From: Ahaetulla prasina
Taxonomy: Eukaryota; Chordata; Lepidosauria; Squamata; Colubridae
Length of the DNA: 64,000 nucleotides
Direction: 5' to 3'
Assembly (NCBI RefSeq): GCF_028640845.1
Contig: NC_080539.1
Span: forward strand, 181,177,459-181,241,458
Part shown: one piece after another, positions 35,293-47,196 of the stretch
How the letters are laid out: each line of letters starts with the position of its first letter
Position numbering within the stretch: position 1 is the stretch's first letter
Program-made: the position numbers and the translations under genes
The notes under the pieces: generated by a model
The model's input: only the letters and a program-made list of their open reading frames with translations
What the model was told of the DNA's origin: nothing
Database searches by the model: none

Positions 35293-36667
35293 GGACCTCT
35301 GGAGGGCCAGGGACAGGGGTTGTTCCTCTGCCTTGGTCCTATTAGATCTCTCAGCGGCCTTCGATACCATCGACCATGGTATCCTGCTGCGCCGGTTGGA
35401 GGGATTGGGAGTGGGGGGCACCGTTTATCGGTGGTTCTCCTCCTATCTCTCTGACCGGTCGCAGACGGTGTTGACAGGGGGGCAGAAGTCGTCCTCGAGG
35501 CGCCTCACTTGTGGGGTGCCTCAGGGGTCGATTCTCTCGCCTACCCTGTTCAACATCTATATGAAGCCGCTGGGTGAGGTCATCAGTGGTTTCGGGGTGA
35601 GTTATCATCTGTACGCTGATGATACTCAGCTGTACTTTTCCACCCCGGACCACCCCAACGAAGCGGTCGAAGTGCTGTCCCGGTGCCTGGAAGCTGTACG
35701 GGTCTGGATGGGGGGAAACAGACTCAAGCTCAATCCTCCAAGATGGAGTGGCTGTGGATGCCGGCATCCGGTACAGTCAGCTGCACCCGCAGCTGACTGT
35801 TGGGGCAGTTAGTGGCCCCAAAGGAGGGGGTCCGCACCTGGGCCGTCCTCCTGGATGGACGGCTGCCTCTTGATGAACACCTGCCGGCCGACGCCAGGAG
35901 GGCCTTTTACCAAGTTCGCTTGGTTCGCCAGTTGCGTCCCTTACTTGACCGGGATGCCTTATGCACGGTCACTCACACTCTGGTTACGTCTAGGCTGGAT
36001 TATTGCAATGCTCTCTACATGGGGCTGCCCTTGAGGTGCACCCGGAGGCTGCAGTTAGTCCAGAATGCGGCTGCGCTGAGTAGTAACGGAGCCGCTCGTG
36101 GCTCCCACGTGACATCGCTGCTCCGTAGCTTGCACTGGCTTCCTGTGGTCTTCGGTGCGCTTCAAGATTTTGGTAACTATCTTTAAAGCGCTCCATGGCT
36201 TAGGACCCGGGTACTTACGAGACCGCCTGCTGTTACCCTTTGCCTCCCACCGACCCGTACGCTCTCACAGAGAAGGTCTTCTCAGGGTGCCGTCCGCCAA
36301 ACAGTGTCGGCTGGCGGGCCCCAGGAGTAGGGCCTTCTCTGTGGGGGCAGTGGCGCTCTGGAACGAACTTCCTCCTGGGCTGCGTCAAGTGCCTGATCTT
36401 CGGACCTTCCGTCGTGAGCTCAAAACATATCTATTTATTAAAGCGGGACTGGCATAATTTGGGTTGAATTTTAAATTGGGTATTTTTAATATTTTTAAAT
36501 TTTTAAATCTAAATTTTAATAATCAGCCTTTAAAATTTGCTCTTTTTAAATGTTGTTTTAAATGGTATATATTTTGTTTTTATTTTGGCTGTACACCGCC
36601 CTGAGTCCTTCGGGAGAAGGGCGGTATAAAAATTTAATAAAATAAATAAAATAAATAAATAAATAAA
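35293..36667 (+). mobile_element. L2-clade LINE, 5'-truncated copy 4
   Basis: It starts abruptly in the reverse transcriptase (GACCTCTGGAGGGCCAGGGA) and ends with the stem-loop CCGCCCTGAGTCCTTCGGGA...GGGCGG (36597-36625) and an (AAAT)n-type tail to about 36667. Plus orientation. Confidence 0.92.
35296..36457 (+). pseudogene. L2 reverse transcriptase C-terminal part with several frameshifts
   Basis: Frame 35333-35812 carries [40 protein letters not shown] and the active site [10 protein letters not shown]. It then breaks near 35735, where a C is missing in CAATCCTCCAAG, and again near 35768-35815. Frame 35800-36186 continues with [20 protein letters not shown] and [21 protein letters not shown] further break near 36152 precedes frame 36155-36457 (FKILVTIFKALHGLGPGYLR, TLF.L..GLA end). 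Missing single bases again dominate over substitutions relative to the sister copies. Confidence 0.88.
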
Positions 36668-38800
36668 TTAAGTCAAACTTATCCCAACAAATAATTGGGA
36701 CATAAATCTGAATCTTCCAGTACAATATCTTAATCACTCTATCACATGGGTTCCTAAGGGCAACTTTATTGGCATAAATTTAAACTGAATATAAATTATG
36801 AAGCTGCAAATCATAATATGCATACTATTGTATTTCCTTATACCTACATTTAAAGATAATTTTATCTGCTTTTAAAACTATATGCACCCATAATGTACAG
36901 TTTTACAAATTCAGTTGGCTTATGTTCTCTTTTTGGATAAAATGTTCCCAAATCAATATCCATTTTGAGAAGAATTTGTGTTTTTGTAGAGAACTGGAAT
37001 TAAGAATACTGAAATGAATCTAAGGAATCATTTTCAATGCTGCTGTCAGTGGCACTGCAAAATCCATTTTGGCAGGCAACCCTAAAATCTGTGATGTATG
37101 TGCGGATATACTTCCTTAAGGTTTCTGCATGATCAATTCGTATACACAAAGCACACAAGGGTGCCTCATGGAGCCAATGATGTGTAAATGAATTGAACCA
37201 GTGAGAAACTGTAACGCAGTGGTTAAGAATGCATTTCCTCAATGTTTTAGCAAATATTCTGTAGCAAGAAGATCTAAGCAAGAACAATTTATTTTGACAA
37301 GTATAACCATCACAACCATCTTGAATGCAGTTGTGATTCATAATTGATGTGCTCCTCCTGTCTTTTGTATTCAGATTCACATCTGAGGGACAGCCCTCAT
37401 CTTTAAAGTACTACTAAGAGATGGAGAAAGGTGAAAATACAGTGCAGATCTCTTCCTACTGTCCTGACATACATTGCTGTTGTATATGTTGGTAAGTCTT
37501 TGCAGAATATAGCTCACATATTAGGTCACCTTTTATAGAGCTAAGAGCCAGTCAGACTTTCAGAATAGAAACAGGAAATAAGAACTGAGATAATAACTAC
37601 TTTGCTCTTAAATGTTTGACATGCGTCAAGCTTCTCTGAAGCCACGGAAAATATGATGACAGGAAGAAATATGACATAGGCATGTATAATCAAAACAGAA
37701 ACATTAAAAAAAACAATTGAAAGCATTAATATAGCACTCCATCATGTTATCTCACATTGCAGGATTCCACTGAAAAGTTGTATGAAACAAATATCTAGTG
37801 TGAAAAAATGAAGTAGGCTAGTTGGGTGTAAATAGCTGTGTCCCTAAGATTGGCTCAGGGATTGGCTAATTCACTTTTGAATGCACCCCTATCAACCTCA
37901 TCAACATGGACAACAGCTTAATTTGACTTTTAATCACTGGAAGTAAGAGATGTTGCTCCAGTTTGGTGGGGGGAGGTAGAAATGTTAAAACGATCTTAAT
38001 CTTTTTGCACATCTGCCCATTACAGAGGTGGTTTAGAATATATGATGGCTGTCCTTTTAGTCCAAATGATTTAAATCTGGGGCTAAAACCATGCAGAGAT
38101 TTGTTTGAATAAGAAATTCATGTTTTCTTTGGATTGGATGGAAGAAGGCATAATTATAGTGTTGCAAATGTGATGCTCTGCTTAACAAACTGTCAGCATT
38201 TCCAGAATAAACCTCTATTTTCAGGGGGTTAAAAACATTGCCAGAACAGAAAAAAAAGGGGGAGGGGGAAAGGAGGAAAGAAGGGCTTCTGGGCTAAATT
38301 TTGGCAGCTATATTTAAACTGGTAGGAAGATGTTATTTTCATTCAGATATTTATGTATAATAGATCACACATACAACATTGTATTAATTTGTAAAGAAAT
38401 CCTTCTCATGCTGACCAGATATTTATTTATTTTGTTCAGAAGGAGAGAATCACACTTCATTTCAAAAAGGGATCTGATTCTGATGAAAAGGTTCCAGTCC
38501 TCTGTATTTTTAGGAGTGGCAGTATGGTTATATCCAGGAGCCAGGAATCTATGAGTTCCTGTGCTACCCACCAACTCCTTGTGTGGCCTTGGGCAATATG
38601 CTTAACTCTGTAACATCTCGACCTACACAGTAGTTGGCTTCATTCCCTTCTGTGCTCGGCAGCACATAAACAGGACTGCTTGTCCATCATGGCTGCATTC
38701 GTTCTGTGGTTCTGAGCTGGAAGGCCTCCTTGCTAAAACTGCAGACTTTTTCATCATGTATAGAGTTGAAATTTAATGGGAACAGGAAAGAACATTAGCC
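36668..38800. other. Unassigned AT-rich stretch
   Basis: I recognise no gene or repeat over 2.1 kb. The 126-codon minus frame at 37000-37380 and the frame at 38330-38554 have no family features. Confidence 0.35.
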
Positions 38801-38805
38801 AGAAC

Positions 38806-38995
38806 TGTTATGTATTAACAGTTGTGCCTTTAAATATTTGAGCGGGAAATCAGCACGTTGCTGATTGGACGAAGCCTCCAGCAGAACTGTATAAAAGGAG
38901 AGGTTTTAGCCCCAGCCTCTTGCTGGGTTCACCCTATATTAAAGAGCTGTTGTCACTACCCTGGTCTCCAGCCTCGTTACTTCCCGAACTTAACA
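38806..38995 (+). repeat. 5' LTR
   Basis: The ends are TGTTA...TAACA. It contains a TATA box (TATAAAAG, 38889-38896), followed about 50 bases on by a polyadenylation-like ATTAAA (38938-38943), so U3, R and U5 can be placed roughly. Confidence 0.95.
38889..38896 (+). promoter_or_regulatory. LTR TATA box
   Basis: TATAAAAG lies in the 5' LTR, with an identical copy in the 3' LTR near 43245. It is the likely core promoter of the element. Confidence 0.7.
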
Positions 38996-39013
38996 TTGGC
39001 GACGAGGATGGGA
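38996..39013 (+). other. Putative primer-binding site
   Basis: The sequence TTGGCGACGAGGATGGGA directly follows the 5' LTR and contains the TGG expected opposite a tRNA CCA end. I cannot assign the tRNA by eye. Confidence 0.6.
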
Positions 39014-39093
39014 TATCGAGGCTAAAGGAGAACCAGAACCGAGCTGAAGCACGCTAGTTCCGAACCCAGCAAACTCAGGGCAGAAACGCGGAA

Positions 39094-39990
39094 ATGGCAA
39101 ACACGCCACCCGCACCGTACAACCCGGGCAAGGAGAAATGGGGAACATATATGACCCGTTTCGAAAGCTTTCTAGAAGCCAACGAACTACAGGGGATCCC
39201 TGATAACCGCAAGCGGGCTTACTTCCTAAGCCATTGCGGGCCGGAGGTAATCGAGATTGCGGAAGCCCTGGCAGAGCCAACGCCGATACAATCGGTATCG
39301 TGGCCGACTCTGCAGACTTTGCTGAAGAACCATTTCGCACCGGCGCCCGTCCAAATACGTGCAGCGGTTTGAATTGAGAACGTAGACAGATGGGCGAGTC
39401 CATCGGTGACTACATGGCCGCTTTAAGAAGGCGTCCAAGGACTGCGGATACCGAGACTTAGGCGAGTGCTACTTGAGCAACTCATCCGAGGGGTCAAGGA
39501 CATCCGCCTCGGCGGCGACTGCTAGCCAGGAGCAACCTGACACTAGCCACCGCTCTGGGCGAGGCCAGAGCACACGAAATGTCTACTAAAGCAGCAGAGA
39601 CTCTGCAAAAGCCTCTTCAATCCAAGACAGCAAAGCCAGCGCCAGTACACCAGGAGGAGATTCAGTCAGAATCCGAAGGTGAGGCGAGGATGAGGAAGGG
39701 TCTGCCGGACGAGAACGCGACACGGAGGACCGTGGCAGTGGAAGCTGTGGAGGCAGCATCAGCGCCAACGCTGCAGGTTTAAAGACGCAACATGCGGCGG
39801 TGTGGGAAGAAAGGACACTAGCTCAGGTTTGCAGAGCGGCCCAACCTTCCCGAAAATTCAAATCGGCCAATCAAAGCGCTGAACCGGAAAGGCGGCCCGC
39901 GATTGGTTCTAACAAAAAGGCGCGAAGTCTAACCAAACGACTGTCATTATAGGCCGCGCCTCAACCAAAGTGGAAAGAAGATTTTCACAA
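39094..39990 (+). pseudogene. gag: Ty3/Gypsy gag, frameshifted
   Basis: The start at 39094 opens MANTPPAPYNPGKEKWGTYM and continues with RFESFLEANEL and WPTLQTLLKNHFAP, the usual capsid N-terminal region. The frame is lost near 39355-39370, where QRFEL appears in another frame, and GESIGDYMAAL (39390-39423) is in a third. Further pieces follow: LIRGVKDIRL near 39480-39510, then ARAHEMSTKAAETLQKPLQ near 39560-39625. A nucleocapsid CCHC-type zinc knuckle remnant (CRRCGKKGH) lies near 39793-39819. Several of the breaks are one missing base. It packages element RNA when intact and cannot do so as written. Confidence 0.85.
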
Positions 39991-40009
39991 AGCCCAAGAT
40001 CGAGGAGTA

Positions 40010-43000
40010 CGGTGCAGGCTTGAAGTGGACACGGGATCAGCGATCACCATCATGTCCTGGGACACCCTGGCGGTCGCTGCCGTCCGTCGGCGCCATCTGC
40101 AAGCACAGCGGCTACGAGTGCACGACTACCAGGGAAATCGCATCCCTGTTCGAGGGACCACCTCCGTCCGAGTCGAGTACGGCCCTCATAAAAAGACCCT
40201 GCCCATCACTATCGTCGAAGGAACTCTGCCCAGTCTGTTGGGACTAGACTGGTTTCGTGCCCTGGGCATGGGAGTGACTGGCATCTACAGAAGTGACTGC
40301 AATTTGAAAGACATTCTCTTTAACGAGTTCGAAGATGTCTTCAAGGACTGCCTGGGCAAGTACAAGGGGACCCCTATTTCCTTCAACTTAGACCCCCAGG
40401 TAGCCCCCATTAGGCTTAAGGCGAGGAGAGTCCCTTTTGCCCTAAAACCAAAAATTGATAAGGAGCTGGACAAGCTCATAAATCAGGGAGTTTTGGTGCC
40501 AGTCGATCACGCAAAGTGGGAGACGCCAATCGTCACCCCCATCAAATCGGACGGGTCAATTAGAATTTGCGCTGACTACAAGGCGACGCTTAACAAAGCC
40601 TTACAGAAAAGCGCGTGCCGGTTCCGTGGTGCAACATTTATTGCACTCCTTGGGGCAAGGGCAAGTCTTTGCAAAGTTAGACTTGGCCCAAGCCTACCAA
40701 CAACTGCCAGTAGGCGCCCGCTGGCGAAGCCCAAACGATTGTGGCGCACAGGGGGCATTCAAGTGCACCGATTGCAATTTGGGGTTAGTGTGGCACCAGG
40801 GCTGTTCCAAAACCTGATGGAACGACTACTGCAAGGGCTCCCAGGGTAGTTCCTACTTGATGATGTCCTAATTTCAGGGAAAACATGGAGGAATTGGGGA
40901 GCGTTAAGAAAGGTCTTGAGCATTTTCCGGACAGCCGGATTAAAAGTCAAGACAAATAAATGTCAGATAGGGGTCGAATCGGTCGATTTCTTGGGCTACC
41001 GGATAGACAAGAAAGGAATTCACCCTACTGAGAGCAAAGTTAAGGCAATTAGGAAGGCTCCAGCGCCCAAAAACAGAGCAGAGCTGCAGGCATTCCTGGG
41101 ATTGGTTAATTTTACGGTCTTTTGAAGAACAAAGCAACTGCTATGGAACCGCTGCATAGGCTCTTAGGAAAAATACTGTTTGGTCTTGGGAAAGTCAGAA
41201 AATAGGGCTTTTGAAGCAGTCAAGAACCTGCTCTCAAGTGATAGCCTGCTTATCCAATATCACGACTCACTACCCCTAGTGCTGGTTTGCGATGCGTCCC
41301 CTTATGGGGTGGGGGCTGTACTCAGCCATAGGCTCCCAAACGGCACAGAAGCCCCTATAGCGTTCTACTCTAGAACGATGTCCTCCCCAGAGAGGAACTA
41401 CAGCCAATTAGACAAAGAAGCATTAGCCATTGTATCAGGGGTCAAAAAATTCCATGAGTATGTCTTTGGGCGGAATTTTGAAATCGTGACTGACCACAGA
41501 CCTTTACTGGGATTACTGGCTGGCGACCGGCCAACGCCTGTGGCACTGTCGCCACGTTTGACTCGATGGACTATATTTTAGCCGCTTACTCATACAAGCT
41601 GCAGCATCGACCGGGAAAGAAGTGGGGCATGCAGACGCATTGAGCCGATGCCCACTGCCAGGGGCGATCAAGACCCCACTCCGGGACACCCATCCTCCTT
41701 ATTGACTCGTTGACTCTGGCCCAGTCACATCAAGGAAGTGGCTCGGCATCATACCGGGACATTGTGTTAAGGACTGTACTCGGTTGGGTACAGAGAGGGT
41801 GGCCGCTGCGCCGTAACGGTTCAAAGAATTTGTTAAGAAACGTGATGAGCTCTCGGCTCAAGGGGGGTGCCTGTTATGGGGTGATCGTGTGATAATTCCT
41901 GCTAAGTTAAGGGGCAAGGTATTGGACCTCCTCCACGAGGGTCACCCAGGCATCGTAAGGATGAAGGGGTTAGCTAGAAGCTATGTATGGTGGCCACTCA
42001 TGGACGCAGAGATTGCTGAAAGGGTAGGGAAATGCCAAGCTTGCCAAGAGTCCAGACCGCTACCCCAACAGCCCCAGTCAGAGAATGGGAAAAGCCCCAA
42101 GGGCCTTGGTCAAGAATCCACATTGACTTTGCTGGCCCTTTCACGCCAAACGTTCCTAGTGGTGGTGGACGCATTTTCCTAATGTTTAGAGTTCATAGTT
42201 ATGAAGTACACCACAGTCGTAGCAGTTATCGCATCCCAGCGCCACCTATTCGCAACTCACGGGTTGCCGGACACTCTGGTGTCCGACAATGGGCCCCAAT
42301 TGACGGCAGCCCAGTTTGAAGAGTACCTGGCAGAGGAAGGCATCCGACATGCCCTCTCTGCACCTTTCCACCCTGCGTCGAATGGCCTTGCAGAGCGTTC
42401 CGTGCGGAGCGCTAAGGCGGGATTGTCCAGGCTCAAGCCAGGTGACTGGCAAACGAAAATAGACTTTTCCTAGCCGTCCAGCACAGAACCCCAAGCACAG
42501 CCACGGAAAAGCCCAGCCGAATTGCTAATGGGACGAAACTCCGTGCCCACTTGACCGTTTGAACCCCATTACACACCCGAGGGTTACAAGGGGAGCTAGA
42601 AAACAAGAGAAATGAGCATAGGCGACGGGTGTGGGCCGAAACTATGGGCACGGCCCGAGTTGGGTCGCCGGACAAGTAACAGAGATAACAGGTCCAAAAT
42701 CGTACGTGGTAGAGCTACCAGACAACCGAGTGTGGCGGCGCCACATAGATCAGTTAAGGAAACGAATAACTGACCAAACCAAACCAACAGAGACAGGTAA
42801 TGACCAATACCACTTTGAATCCACAGCTGACAATGACCCGGGGGAGGCGCAAGACTTAGCTGAGGTCCCAGAGTTCCAGCGACGCCATCAGGTCCCCGAG
42901 GAAACAGCAGGAAAATTCCAAAATTAATCCAAGGCCGGATGGCCAAGAAAAGAGTCGGCCAATAATCCAGAGCCCGATGGCCTAGAGGAAGAGCTGGGAG

Positions 43001-43110
43001 GAGAAAACAGCCCCTCCGACCAGCTCAAAACACCACCCAGAACTGAACCGCGCAGGTCAGAGAGAACTAGGAGACGCCCAGGTTATTTGCGTGACTACGT
43101 CGAAAAATAA
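40010..43110 (+). pseudogene. pol: Ty3/Gypsy pol (protease, reverse transcriptase, RNase H, integrase), frameshifted
   Basis: The protease active site is VDTGSAITIMS (about 40025-40058). The reverse transcriptase begins in the same frame (40025-40849) with KPKIDKELDKLINQGVLVPV and GSIRICADYK. It shifts near 40600 (FAKLDLAQAYQQLPV in another frame) and shows LLDDVLISG for the catalytic block near 40855-40880, after a stop at 40846-40848. RNase H is frame 41180-41581 (VLVCDASPYGVGAVLSH, YSQLDKEALAIV, TDHRPL). The integrase has an HHCC zinc-binding region (HEGHPG ... CQACQ, 41935-42050), a core with DFAGPF near 42124-42141, then SDNGPQ near 42283 and HPASNGLAE near 42370, and a GPY/F-like end (YVVELPDNRVWRRHIDQLRK near 42700-42764). 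It closes with RPGYLRDYVEK and a stop at 43108-43110. Clade below Ty3/Gypsy is not certain. Confidence 0.88.
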
Positions 43111-43148
43111 CATGTGAATAAATATGTAAATAAGACCAAGTGTTTTCT

Positions 43149-43161
43149 GGGAGGGGAGGAG
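43149..43161 (+). other. Polypurine tract
   Basis: GGGAGGGGAGGAG lies directly before the 3' LTR, the expected primer for plus-strand DNA synthesis. Confidence 0.9.
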
Positions 43162-43351
43162 TGTTATGTATTAACAGTTGTGCCTTTAAATATTTGAGCG
43201 GGAAATCAGCACGTTGCTGATTGGACGAAGCCTCCAGCAGAACTGTATAAAAGGAGAGGTTTTAGCCCCAGCCTCTTGCTGGGTTCACCCTATATTAAAG
43301 AGCTGTTGTCACTACCCTGGTCTCCAGCCTCGTTACTTCCCGAACTTAACA
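43162..43351 (+). repeat. 3' LTR
   Basis: It has the same 190-bp length and, read side by side, the same sequence as the 5' LTR, including the TATA box and ATTAAA. It is followed directly by the AGAAC target-site duplication. Confidence 0.95.
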
Positions 43352-43356
43352 AGAAC

Positions 43357-45186
43357 AATATGCGTTAGCCTGTTTTATTGTCTCAGGGCAATTAGTGGAA
43401 GAGGAAGGGGCAAAAATGATATAGTCAAAACAGGTTAGTATGTTTAGGTTTTCCTTAGGATTCTCCTAACTCCTACTATTAATCAAGCTCCATTTCTTTA
43501 ACCAAAAGCAAATAAACAACTGTCAACAGCTGACTGAAAAATCAGTTAGTTAACATGTAGATTTATTTCGTAATTGTAACTAGTTAGAAAGCTTGGTAAA
43601 TTACTGATCTTATCAAAGCTGTTTCAAAATTTCTTGCATACTTTGTCAAATTGGGAGTCTCTACATTTCTAGTGAATTTTGCTTGAAGTGAAATGCAGTG
43701 GCCAAGGAGAAATGTGTGGTTGCTCCCCACTCAGGGAATCTCCCTTCTTTTCACAAATTTATTCTGAAGTAGGAATCTCAGAGATCAAAGTTACATAATT
43801 TCAGGCACTGCATCGTATCAGCTTGTACTTGCATATTTTTACATAATTAGTCTTCTCTGGACCATAAAAATGGGCATTTTAAAAAAGTGTTATTGGGCCT
43901 AGGATTGCTAATGTTAGCTGGGCATATTGCTTGCTGATTGTCCCCTCCTCAGAGCAATTGTTGCATCAGTGGCTTCTTTCTCTGGGTAGCTTTATGAGCC
44001 CAAATTCTGATGAATTTTACACAAAATTTTAGTGATGTTCTGCTTTCCTGGCAGGAAGCTGCAAGCTGCAAGACATCCTAGTAAAGTGATTGCAGACACA
44101 TAATTATAGGCCTTGTACAGCAAACATTGTGGTTATCTGGATGGATTTCACTCCATTATTTTCATCATATTGTAATGCTTATTTCTGGAGCTATATTGTG
44201 TGCACCAACTCTCCCTTGTCTCCTCTGTTGAGCGATTGCAGCAAAAAAAATGAATTCTCTAATATTCACAGTTTAGATCATTATTAAACTAGTTAATTCT
44301 CCTTTCCATCATGAGATTTGAAACTTAGTCGATTATTACCAAACTCATGAATATTTGAAACCACTGTAAACCACATAGAGTTAGCATGGCAACACAGTAC
44401 TATTTTAAATGGCAAAGCTAATGTGTATCATGTTCAGCAACCAGCTAGACTTACTGGCCAAGATATGACTTTAGCAGGATATAGGATAAGGCCAAGGAAC
44501 ACACACTCCACAGGCAACATCGATGAATTTGGGGATACTCAACTAAGTTCCAAATCTTATGATGGATTTAGTATTTTCAACAATTTTAGATTTGCTAAAT
44601 AACCAAGACTGGTTTAGTAGTTGCAGTGGGGGATTAATAAAAGATAGTCTGGTAGTTCCTTGCATTCATAAAAATCAGATGATAAAAGAAACAACATTTA
44701 CCATCATTTCTAAAAGATAAAGCTTGGTAATGCTAAAGTATTTCTCAGAGGAATGGTTTCTGTTAACCTGACATCTGCAGTCTTGATGCAAGATGACGTG
44801 TCAACTCTGTCAATGTCACGCAGCTCTGGGAAGTAAGGCACATTTGCATGAATAGTGCAACAACAAAAGGAGAAGACACCAAATCTTGCTGGTAATGTCT
44901 AGGAGACGGACATCAATAATTTATGCTCATAATATCAGGAGCCTCTAGGCAGAAAATAACTGCATGGTTACCTAGTCCTGCCTCCCCCACCCCACCCCGC
45001 CTCTTGGCACTTACCAGTAAGATCAGATTTTAAAGAAGAATATTTGTAGCTCAGGATTGATAAATAAAGATTAAGATTGATTGAATGAGATCATATTTTA
45101 AAGGAGAATATTTGTAGCTCAGGGTTGAAATGAAGGGTCCTCTGTGTTCTCTGAGCTTGACTGTTTTCTTGCAGAGGTTTTTTTTT
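43357..45186. other. Unassigned stretch with a 68-base-period tandem duplication
   Basis: AGATCAGATTTTAAAGAAGA-type sequence at 45020-45062 recurs at 45088-45130 (AGATCATATTTTAAAGGAGA), period 68, with AATATTTGTAGCTCAGG in both. Otherwise no gene or dispersed repeat is recognised. Confidence 0.45.
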
Positions 45187-45453
45187 AATTATTATTTTTA
45201 TTTGCATTTATATCCCGCCCTTCTCCGAAGACTCAGGGCGGCTTACACCATGTTAGCAATTGTCTTCATTCGATTTGTATATTTATATACAGTCAACTTA
45301 TTGCCCCCAACAATCTGGGTCCTCATTTTACCTACCTTATAAAGGATGAAAGGCTGAGTCAACCTTGGGCCTGGTGGGACTAGAACCTGCAGTAATTGCA
45401 GGCAGCTGCTGTTAATAACAGACTGCATTAGCAGTCTGAGCCACAGAGGCCCC
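45187..45453 (-). mobile_element. tRNA-derived SINE with an L2-type 3' tail, copy 2
   Basis: On the minus strand the head GGGGCCTCTGTGGCTCAGAC holds the A box and GGTTCTAGTCCC the B box. The core AAAATGAGGACCCAGATTGT follows, then the stem-loop tail (plus-strand CCCGCCCTTCTCCGAAGACT...GGGCGG, 45213-45241) and an A/T tail. It is better preserved than the copy at 0.3 kb. Confidence 0.8.
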
Positions 45454-46817
45454 AAACTCATTACCCAAACTGATAACATTACCAGTGCTAATCAGACCAT
45501 CATATGTCTGCAAGAAAACAACCAAGCTCAGAGAGCACCAAGGAACCCTCAGATCAGATTTTCTCCTCCAGCTTTCCTACTCAATAGTAGCAGCAGTTCG
45601 GGCTGCTTGGGCAATCTATTTCCCCTCGCCTCATTTTATGTTTCTATTGATGTCCTCAGTGTCACTTCGAACTCACCTATAGGTAGGGTAAGGCAATATC
45701 TGTCTGCCTATATTTATGTGTAATTAAACAAGGTAGTCTTGAAATTATAACAGTGGAAATAAAGTTCTGACTGCTGGAATATATGCAAAGGGGATATGAC
45801 TAGCAAACTGTTCCAGTCCTTGATGAGATGGTAATAGAAAGAGGGAGTCAATACAGGTGTAAAAGGTATATAGCTATGAATGGACTTTTTAACCCCTCGT
45901 CTGCAGACACCTAAAAAAAAAAACAGCTGTCTTTGATTATAAGCAAAGTTTTGTGAATCCAGGAGTTCCTACCTCAATCTCACCTCCATTGGATTCACAG
46001 AAAACTCTGTGGCCTGCTCTGATGGAATAAAAAGCCAGCTCTGAATATCAAAAGCAATATTAGGAGAGCATTCTTGCCATAGGTTTGAGCTGGCTTGAGA
46101 AAAATGGCACCAGTGAAGGAGAAGCTTTTCTGCCACACTTCTTGTGGCTTTTAATGCTGGAAAAGTGTTACACTATGATGGAGTTTTAAACAGATCCTTT
46201 AATTAAGCAGCAGCCCACTGAAATGGGTAGAAGAGTTTCATTTAATTTTAGTGAGTGCTAGATCTGGCCTAGGGTGAATTCTCCTGGGATAAGATTTCCT
46301 CCCAAACTTGCCAGTTTAGTTTTACGTTTGGGGAGTTTATCACATTTAATGTTACATTCAGTTTATAGAATGCACATCAAATACATCGGCCAATCCTTTT
46401 TAAAGTATTTGGTTCCACACAGTATATTCTTGCCAGTGCACTTCTCTGTCAGCTTGCCTAACTCTTGACCAAAAAAAACCCAACTAGATAAGATTTTAGT
46501 GACTTATGTTGAGATTTGCTTTGGCTCCAAGATGACAAATATTGCAGGACCTGCTTTGCAAATCCCACAACAAAGGAACTTATGAATTTCATTCCTATAT
46601 TCAGATCTGCAGAACTGTACACAGAAATTTATTACCCACATACACAAACCAGAGATATGTGTAAGTTTGGGACATTGTTTCTGTGATTTGCTATACATGT
46701 TAACCACCCCTAGGCTTATGACTCTGGCCGGTGTACAGTATAACAACATGAAACCAACCCAGAAATATTACTAAAGTAAAATAATAATCCATGAAAAACA
46801 CAATAGAAATCTACAGA
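45454..46817. other. Unassigned stretch
   Basis: No gene or repeat is recognised here. Confidence 0.35.
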
Positions 46818-46819
46818 TA

Positions 46820-47194
46820 CAGGTAGTCCTTGACTTATGACCACAGTTGAGCCCAAAATTTCTGCTACTAAGTGAGATATTTTTTAAGTGACATCTCATT
46901 TTACAATTGTTCTTACCACAGTTGTTAAGTGAATACACTGCAGTTAAGTTAGTAACCTAGTTGTTAAGTGAATCTGGCTTCCCCATGGATTTTGCTGGTC
47001 TTGCATAAGGGGATCGCATGACACTGCAACCATCATAAATATGAGTCAGTTGTCAAGCATCTAAAGTTTGATCACATGACCATAGGGATGCTGCAATGGT
47101 CCTAAATGTGAAAAAAGTCATAAGTCGCTTTTTTCAGTGCTATTGTAACTTTGAATGGTCGCTAAGCAAACTATTGTAAGTCAAGGACTACCTG
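46820..47194. mobile_element. Tc1/mariner-like MITE, full copy, 375 bp
   Basis: The terminal inverted repeats CAGGTAGTCCTTGACTTA match perfectly at both ends (46820-46837 and 47177-47194), with TA duplicated outside (46818-46819 and 47195-47196). The interior carries scattered GTTAAGTGAAT and GTCATAAGTCGC words in loose mirror order. It has no coding capacity. Partial relatives lie at 26.9 kb and probably 52.8 kb. Confidence 0.9.
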
Positions 47195-47196
47195 TA

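Larger units (their letters stand above)
38806..43351 (+). mobile_element. Complete Ty3/Gypsy LTR retrotransposon, 4,546 bp
   Basis: It has two 190-bp LTRs, a 5-bp target-site duplication AGAAC (38801-38805 and 43352-43356), a primer-binding region just after the 5' LTR, gag, pol in the order protease, reverse transcriptase, RNase H, integrase, and a polypurine tract before the 3' LTR. That pol order is diagnostic of Ty3/Gypsy. No chromodomain is seen after the integrase, and no env-like frame lies between pol and the 3' LTR. The LTRs match at every position I compared, which implies a very recent insertion, yet gag-pol is interrupted by many frameshifts. Confidence 0.95.

Noticed and set aside
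42930..43160. Possible env gene in the Gypsy element, making it retrovirus-like
   Set aside because: Only about 50 bases separate the pol stop (43110) from the 3' LTR, with no signal peptide or membrane segment. It is an ordinary env-less element.
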